From Bog-473 sp963764305 (GTDB taxonomy: Bacteria > Actinomycetota > Acidimicrobiia > Acidimicrobiales > RAAP-2), in NCBI GenBank assembly GCA_963764305.1, contig CAVXSD010000008.1, forward strand, positions 62,001 through 126,000: a DNA stretch of 64,000 nt, in the 5' to 3' direction. The position numbers and the translations under genes were made by a program. How positions within the stretch are numbered: position 1 is the first letter of the stretch; every line of letters begins with the position of its first letter. Under the pieces are notes generated by a model. The model ran no database searches and was not told the DNA's origin. It was given only the letters and a program-made list of their open reading frames with translations. Below are positions 58,877-64,000 of the stretch, piece after piece.

Positions 58877-59797
58877 GTGACCGACGTCCCGCGTTGGCGG
58901 TCCACGGCGAAATACCTCACCTACCGCGGCCTCGCCGCCGGCATGGGGCACATCCCCGAGCCGCTGGCGGAGGGCGTCGCCCGCGGGGTGGCGCGGGTCA
59001 TGGCCCTGCGGGGCGGTCCGGCCCTCACCATGAGCGAGCGCCACATCCGGCGCGTGCTCGCCAGCGACTGTGTCGACGGCGTCGTACCCGATCCGGAGCT
59101 CGTTCGGCGCTGGAGCAGGCGCACCTTCGACTCCTACGCCCGCTACTGGTGCGACGGCGCCCGCCTGCCCTACGAGACCGAGGCCGGCGTGCGCGCCCGC
59201 TGGCGGCTCCAGGAGGGCCGTGAGCACCTGCGCGCCGCCATGGCGGGCGGGCGCGGCATCGTGATGGCGCTGCCCCATGTGGGGAGCTGGGAATGGGGCG
59301 GCTACTGGCTGGGTCTCGAGGGCATGCCGATGACGGCCGTCGTGGAGCGCCTGGAGCCCGAGCAGCTCTTCGAGTGGTTCGTGGCGCAGCGCGCCGCCAT
59401 GGGGCTGACCGCGGTGCCGCTGGGTGACGGCTCGAGCTCGGCGCTCCTGCGGGCGCTCAAGGCGAACAAGGTTGCCGGCCTCGTGAGTGACCGCGACATG
59501 GTCGGCAATGGCGTGGAGGTCGAGTTCTTCGGAGAGAGGACGACGCTGCCGGCCGGCGCCGCCACGCTGGCCCTGCGCACCGGCGCACCCCTGCTTCCGG
59601 TCGTGGTCTATTCCGGGCCGGGGAATTGGCACACTGGCATCGTGCACCCGCCGCTCGACACGACCCGCCGTGGCCGGATGCGCGAGGACATCGCGTGGGT
59701 GACCCAGGACCTGGCCAGGACGTTCGAGTACGACATCCGCGCCCAACCCGAGCAGTGGCACCTCTACCAGCCGAACTGGCCGAGCGATCCCCGATGA
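58877..59797 (+). CDS. PIM acyltransferase (PatA-like)
   Basis: Membrane-associated acyltransferase of the LpxL/PatA family, 306 aa. In mycobacteria the homologous gene (Rv2611c) acylates phosphatidylinositol mannosides. The catalytic His motif appears as VMALPHVGSWEWGGYWL (His-x4-Glu) near residue 137, and GLVSDRDMVGNGVEVEFFGE and TLPAGAATLALRTGAPLLPV follow as in LpxL enzymes. The N-terminal region (TYRGLAAGMGHIPEPLAEG) is amphipathic. The GTG at 58877 starts 36 bp after the PIS gene, and the stop overlaps the pimA ATG as ATGA, so the order PIS-acyltransferase-PimA is coupled. Confidence 0.88.
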   Translation: MTDVPRWRSTAKYLTYRGLAAGMGHIPEPLAEGVARGVARVMALRGGPALTMSERHIRRVLASDCVDGVVPDPELVRRWSRRTFDSYARYWCDGARLPYETEAGVRARWRLQEGREHLRAAMAGGRGIVMALPHVGSWEWGGYWLGLEGMPMTAVVERLEPEQLFEWFVAQRAAMGLTAVPLGDGSSSALLRALKANKVAGLVSDRDMVGNGVEVEFFGERTTLPAGAATLALRTGAPLLPVVVYSGPGNWHTGIVHPPLDTTRRGRMREDIAWVTQDLARTFEYDIRAQPEQWHLYQPNWPSDPR

Positions 59798-60907
59798 GGA
59801 TCGCCATGCTCTCGCCGTACTCCCTCTCGCGTCCTGGCGGCGTGCAGGGACAGGTGATCGGGCTGTCGCGTGCCCTGCGGGCCCGGGGTCACGAGGTGAC
59901 GGTGGTCGCGCCCGCGAGCGAGCAGGAGGTTCCCGGCGACGTCGGGGAGCACTTCGTCATCGGCCGGCCCACCGAGCTGCACTCGAACGGGTCCGTGGCG
60001 CCCGTGGCGCTCTGGCCGAGGGCAGCGGCGCGCGCCGAGCGCTTCGTCCGCAAGGGCGGCTTCGACGTCGTGCATCTGCACGAGCCCCTGGCGCCGATGG
60101 CCGCCTACGGCCTGGTCCTGACGGCACCGCTCCCCATGGTCGGCACCTACCACAGGGCGGGGGTGAGCCGGTGGGTGCCCGTGCTGAAGCCGCTGGCGGA
60201 GCTGGTGGGGCGGCGCATGCAGATCCGCGTCCGCGGTCTCTGAGGCGGCGCGCCAGACGGGCCTGCGTTCGGGCGGCGGCGACTTCGAGGTCTTGTTCAA
60301 CGGGGTGGAGATGGAGCGGTTCGAGTCGGCGCCGCCGCGGCGCGACGAGGAGGGCCGACCGGCGGTCCTGTTCCTCGGTCGCCACGAACAACGCAAGGGC
60401 CTGAACGTCCTCCTCGATGCCTTTGCCATGCTCGAGCGGCCCGCCGTCCTGTGGCTCGCCGGCGACGGGCCGGCCACCGAGGTGCAGCGGAGGCGGTACC
60501 CCGGTTCGGATCGGGTGCACTGGCTGGGCCTGTTGAGCGACGACGAGGTGGCCGCCCGACTGGCGGGGGCCGCCGTGCTCTGCGCGCCTTCGCTGCAGGG
60601 CGAGTCCTTCGGGATGGTGCTCCTCGAGGGCATGGCGGCGGGCTGCGCCGTGGTGGCCTCCGACATCGAGGGCTACCGCGCCGCGTCGGGCGGTCACGCC
60701 GCCCTCGTGCCCCCCGGCGACGCCGGCGCTCTGGCCCGCTCGCTGGGCAGCGCCCTGGCGGACGCCGTCGAAGGCGTGGGGCAGTCCTCAATGGAGGCGC
60801 GCAAGGCGGCCACGGAGTACGCCCGGGCCTGGTCGATGGACACCCTGGCCGAGCGCTACCTCGACGTCTACGCGCGGGCCATCGGCGCCACCCGTACCGG
60901 GCCGTGA
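59794..60907 (+). CDS. pimA: Phosphatidylinositol mannosyltransferase PimA (frameshift)
   Basis: GT-B glycosyltransferase (GT4) that adds the first mannose to phosphatidylinositol. Frame 1 from ATG 59794 carries IAMLSPYSLSRPGGVQGQVI, the GT4 N-terminal loop, and DVVHLHEPLAPMAAYGLVL. It runs into a stop after RMQIRVRGL near 60241. One base over, SEAARQTGLRSGGGDFEVLF and NGVEMERFESA continue the protein, with VLFLGRHEQRKGLNVLLDAF and the E-x7-E donor motif APSLQGESFGMVLLEGMAAG. One extra G in CGCGGTCTC explains the break; whether it is real or an error is open. The joined length, about 370 aa, is normal. Confidence 0.82.
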
Positions 60908-60955
60908 CGCCGGCGCCGGAGCCGGCGACGCGCAGGTCGTAGGCTGCTGGTCCTC

Positions 60956-62186
60956 ATGGCCGATCAAAACGAGGGTTCGGGGACACCGCCACGAGCGTCC
61001 GGCGGCAGCGGCAGCGGCAGGGGGTCGGGCGGGACCGGCGGTAGCGGTGGCAGTAGCGGTGGCAGTGGCAGTGGCAGTGGGGGGAACCGCAACCGCAACA
61101 GGAATCGCAATCGCAACCGGAGCCGTTCCACCGGAGGGAGCGGGAGTTCGTCCGGCGGGAGCAGCCGATCCGGCGGCGGCACCGGTTCGAACGCCCGGTC
61201 GGCCCCGACTTCGCAGAGGAAGGGCCAGAGCGGCGGGGGTCAGCGTTCCTCTCCCCAGGGATCGGGCCCCCAGGGATCGGGCACGGGCGGTGGGAGCCGC
61301 CCCCCGACGCGCCCGCGCACCGGGCGCGCCGCGCTCGGCCGTGGCGCTGGCGCCCTCCCCACCCCTCGATCCGTTCGATGTGCCGCCCAGCCTCGGCGCC
61401 CCCGTGGTGTACCCCGGGGAGGTGGCGGCCAACCGCCGGCGCGCCATCACGCTGTGTGCGGTGTCGGCCGTGCCCCCTGCGCTCGTGCTCGGCGCGCTGC
61501 TCTGGGTGACGGTCTCCGTGATCGTGGCGGCCGTCGTGTTCGTCCTCGCGGGAGCGGCGGTCATGTACGCGCTGTGGCGGCTGGCGCCGTCGGTGGCCCT
61601 CCGCCGCATCGGCGCCGTCCCGATCGACGAGCACGATGAGACGCGGCTCTCCAACGTCACCGAGGGACTGTGCGCCACCTTCGGGCTCAGCATGCCTTCG
61701 CTCCATGTGCTGGACGACGATGTGCCGAACGCCTGCGCACTCGGGCGTGACGCACGGCGGTCCGTCCTGGTGGTCACGACGGGCCTGCTGCGCCGGCTGG
61801 ACCCGATCGAGCTCGAGGGCGTGATCGCGCACGAGCTGGCGCACGTGAAGCGCGGCGACAACGGGGTCTCGTGCATCGGCATCACGCTCGGGAGGATCCT
61901 CGGTGGCGAGTCCACGCTGCGTCGCTGTGTGGGCGAGAGCCGCGAGTATCGGGCCGACGTCGTCGGCGCCTCCGCCGTGCGGTTCCCCCGTGGCCTGCTG
62001 GCCGCGCTCCGCGACATGATGGAGGCACCCGCCCCCACCGAGGGCTCGTTCTTCGCCTCCCCCGCTCGGTTCGGGCCCACCCGATGGGTGTGGATCGACC
62101 CCTCGGTCGGGCATCGCGACGACACCGTGGCCCCCGGGGATCTCGATGCCACCTCGGTGAGGGCCGCCGCGCTGAGCGAGTGGTGA
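60956..62186 (+). CDS. M48 (HtpX-like) zinc protease with low-complexity N-terminus (frameshift)
   Basis: Membrane zinc metalloprotease. A Ser/Gly-rich N-terminus of about 110 residues includes a run of Asn-Arg pairs (GGNRNRNRNRNRNRSRS). The frame changes near 61330, after which PPSLGAPVVYPGEVAANRRR leads into two membrane helices (ITLCAVSAVPPALVLGALLW, VIVAAVVFVLAGAAVMYALW). The zinc site is LEGVIAHELAHVKRGDNG (HExxH) with the third ligand in ESREYRADVVGASAVRF. Joined, the protein is about 410 aa. HtpX-like proteases degrade damaged membrane proteins; the disordered N-terminus is unusual for them. The ATG at 60956 is preceded by no clear ribosome binding site. Confidence 0.72.
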
Positions 62187-62218
62187 GAAGGGGCGGCCCG
62201 CCCTCGTAGACTGGATCG

Positions 62219-63094
62219 ATGACCACCGGGACCTTCACCGTCAAGCGGGGGTTGGCCGACATGCTGCGGGGCGGCGTCATCATGGACGTCGTCAACGCCG
62301 AGCAGGCCAAGATCGCCGAGGACGCCGGTGCCGTCTCGGTCATGGCGCTCGAGCGGGTGCCGTCGGACATCCGGCGGGACGGCGGCGTGGCGCGCATGAG
62401 CGACCCGGTGCTGATCGAGGGGATCATCGAGGCGGTCACGATCCCGGTCATGGCCAAGGCCCGCATCGGGCACTTCGCCGAGGCACAGGTGCTGCAGTCG
62501 CTCGGCGTCGACTTCATCGACGAGTCCGAGGTGCTGACGCCGGCCGACGAGGCGTACCACATCGACAAGTGGCCCTTCACCGTCCCGTTCGTGTGCGGCG
62601 CGACGAACCTGGGCGAGGCGTTGCGACGCGTGTCCGAGGGAGCGGCCATGATCCGCTCCAAGGGCGAGGCCGGGACGGGGAACATCGTCGAGGCCGTGCG
62701 CCACCTGCGCTCCATCCTCGGTTCGATCCGCGCGCTGACCCAGGCCGACGCAGCGGAGCTGTACGGCTGGGCCAAGGAGCTCGGCGCGCCCATCGGCCTG
62801 GTGCAGGAGATCGCCTCGTCCGGGAAGCTGCCGGTGCCGCTGTTCTGCGCCGGAGGCATCGCCACGCCTTCCGACGCCGCGCTCGTGATGCAATTGGGCG
62901 CGGAGGCCGTGTTCGTCGGCTCGGGGATCTTCAAGTCGTCCGATCCTGCCCGGATGGCGTCGGCCATCGTGGAAGCCGCGGCCCACTTCACCGACGCCGA
63001 GCACCTGGCGAAGGTGTCCCGCGGTCTCGGTGAGGCGATGCGGGGTCTCGAGGCGTCCCAGTACGGCGAGCATCTCGCCGACCGGGGGTGGTAG
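62219..63094 (+). CDS. pdxS: Pyridoxal 5'-phosphate synthase, synthase subunit
   Basis: PdxS (Pdx1/SNZ) of 291 aa, the TIM-barrel that makes PLP from ribose 5-phosphate, glyceraldehyde 3-phosphate and ammonia. The catalytic lysines lie in PVMAKARIGHFAEAQVLQSL and in MIRSKGEAGTGNIVEAVRHL. ALERVPSDIRRDGGVARMSD and FCAGGIATPSDAALVMQLGA are conserved blocks, and the GSGIFKSSDP phosphate site is present. The full length is standard. It overlaps pdxT by 7 bp, forming the two-gene PLP operon; ammonia comes from the PdxT glutaminase. Confidence 0.95.
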   Translation: MTTGTFTVKRGLADMLRGGVIMDVVNAEQAKIAEDAGAVSVMALERVPSDIRRDGGVARMSDPVLIEGIIEAVTIPVMAKARIGHFAEAQVLQSLGVDFIDESEVLTPADEAYHIDKWPFTVPFVCGATNLGEALRRVSEGAAMIRSKGEAGTGNIVEAVRHLRSILGSIRALTQADAAELYGWAKELGAPIGLVQEIASSGKLPVPLFCAGGIATPSDAALVMQLGAEAVFVGSGIFKSSDPARMASAIVEAAAHFTDAEHLAKVSRGLGEAMRGLEASQYGEHLADRGW

Positions 63095-63708
63095 CGGGAC
63101 CGGTCATCGGAGTCCTCGACCTCCAGGGGGACGTGCGGGAGCATCTGTCCGCACTGGCCGAGGTGGGCTGCCCGGCCCGCACCGTGAAGCGTCCGGCGGA
63201 TCTCGCGGGTCTCGCCGGCCTGGTGCTGCCCGGAGGCGAGTCGACCACGTTGTCCATGCTGCTCGAGTCGACCGGTCTCTTCGAGGCCATTGCCGAGCGG
63301 ATCACCACCTCGGACCGTCCCCTTCCCGTCCTCGGGACCTGTGCCGGCCTCGTTCTGGTCGCCCGGGAGGTCCTCGACGGGCGCCCGGACCAGCGCACGT
63401 TCGGCGTGCTCGACGCCGTCGTGCGCCGCAACGGCTACGGGCGCCAGGGCCAGTCCTTCGAGGCCGACCTCGTGTTCGGGTCCGGTGAGGGCCCACCGCT
63501 GCCGACCGTCTTCATCCGGGCCCCCCTGCTGGTGTCCGTCGGGAAGGACGTCGACGTGCTGGCGACGCTGGACGGCGTGCCCGTCCTGGTGCGCCAGGGG
63601 CCGGTGTTGGCGTCGTGCTTCCACCCGGAGCTCACGCCGGACCGCCGCATCCATGGCCTGTTCGTGGCGATGTGCGGGTCCGACGACCCGGGCGGCCTCT
63701 TCGGGTAG
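63088..63708 (+). CDS. pdxT: Pyridoxal 5'-phosphate synthase, glutaminase subunit
   Basis: PdxT (SNO), 206 aa, class I amidotransferase that hydrolyses glutamine and channels ammonia to PdxS. VIGVLDLQGDVREHLSALAE and VLPGGESTTLSMLLESTGLF form the substrate loops; the catalytic Cys is in PVLGTCAGLVLVAREVL (about residue 83), and the His-Glu pair is in LASCFHPELTPDRRIHGLFV. A GTG start within the end of pdxS is used. No other gene of the B6 salvage route is near. Confidence 0.93.
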   Translation: MVAGPVIGVLDLQGDVREHLSALAEVGCPARTVKRPADLAGLAGLVLPGGESTTLSMLLESTGLFEAIAERITTSDRPLPVLGTCAGLVLVAREVLDGRPDQRTFGVLDAVVRRNGYGRQGQSFEADLVFGSGEGPPLPTVFIRAPLLVSVGKDVDVLATLDGVPVLVRQGPVLASCFHPELTPDRRIHGLFVAMCGSDDPGGLFG

Positions 63709-63719
63709 CGCCCGGCGGG

Positions 63720-64000
63720 CTACCGCCCGAGGCGCGCCACCAGCGCCCCGATGTGGTTGCTCACCACCGCATCGACGCCGGCATCGAGAACCCGGGTCAT
63801 GTCCGCAGGCTCGTCGACGGTCCACGTCGAGACCCGCGAGCCGGCCCCGTGCACCGCAGCCACGCCGTCGGGGGTCACGACGCCGAACATCGGGTTCCAG
63901 TACTCGGCCCCGAGCTCGGTCAGGAGCGCCAGCGGTGGCTCGGGGCCCTCCACCCAGGTGATACCGATGCGGGCCGCCCCGGACAGCTCCCGCAGCAGGC
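63720..64000 (-). CDS. Glycerophosphodiester phosphodiesterase, C-terminal part
   Basis: The last 93 or so codons of a GDPD-family enzyme; the 5' part is beyond the window. The end of the TIM barrel is readable as EGPEPPLALLTELGAEYWNP, and VSTWTVDEPADMTRVLDAGV leads to DAVVSNHIGALVARLGR, the W-V---E-------GVD-I-TD terminal pattern (Ser-Asn in place of Thr-Asp). Such enzymes hydrolyse glycerophosphodiesters from phospholipid turnover. It is convergent with pdxT, 11 bp apart. Confidence 0.75.
   Translation of the reverse strand, partial: LLRELSGAARIGITWVEGPEPPLALLTELGAEYWNPMFGVVTPDGVAAVHGAGSRVSTWTVDEPADMTRVLDAGVDAVVSNHIGALVARLGR

Overview
The window is a high-GC actinobacterial chromosome segment. 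The third codon positions are strongly G/C, and it carries an InhA-type enoyl reductase, an F420:NADP reductase, a mycothiol-ligase-like protein, a WhiB-like remnant, and a phosphatidylinositol/PIM cluster beside thrS and pdxS/pdxT. The gene style (fused acyl-CoA dehydrogenases, fusA2, amidohydrolase-2, nitronate monooxygenase) suggests an Acidimicrobiia-like lineage rather than Streptomyces or Mycobacterium. That placement is inference. No tRNA, rRNA or CRISPR array was recognised.

Left part (0-17 kb): ordinary metabolic and transport genes. These are a phytoene-desaturase-like oxidoreductase, a degenerate IS481 element that split a small secreted-protein gene from its ribosome binding site, an ABC-F ATPase, a two-domain acyl-CoA dehydrogenase, a PrmC-like methyltransferase, a DHA2 exporter divergent from its MarR regulator, an ABC-2 export pair, a fatty-acyl-CoA synthetase, a second MFS carrier and an amidohydrolase.

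Middle part (17-36.5 kb): an accessory region of short genes, mobile DNA and gene wreckage. It holds a phage-like beta-rich protein, a secreted phospholipase C with duplicated Ig-like domains, PPK2, an acyl-ACP desaturase-like diiron protein, a DsrE-like protein, an orphan OmpR response regulator, a VOC protein, a beta-propeller lipoprotein and a large membrane-anchored hydrolase. Between them lie remnants of HNH, Ddn-type, ATC-hydrolase, DinB, NAD-epimerase and WhiB genes. Two different IS110 elements are present. One has a truncated second copy. The other is interrupted by an IS5-family element that carries a SEC-C passenger gene. A short GC-rich repeat recurs downstream of several stop codons here.

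Right part (36.5-64 kb): dense core genes. A minus-strand operon runs nitroreductase, biotinyl-carboxyltransferase fusion, GH3 glycosidase and MFS exporter. It is followed by nitronate monooxygenase, a (TGGGCA)15 microsatellite, an ABC exporter, fabI/npdG (divergent), an mshC-like gene, thrS, HIT, a flippase-like protein, a lipoprotein, an EF-G-like factor, a GT2, a cupredoxin, then pgsA/PIS, PIM acyltransferase, pimA, an M48 protease, pdxS, pdxT and a partial GDPD. The order thrS-HIT-PIS-acyltransferase-pimA-pdxS-pdxT matches the mycobacterial arrangement, with insertions.

Several genes expected to be intact (ABC-F, mshC-like, pimA, M48) each show a one-base frame change. This may be sequencing or assembly error rather than decay. 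Start positions and some element ends are my inference from reading frames and motifs.
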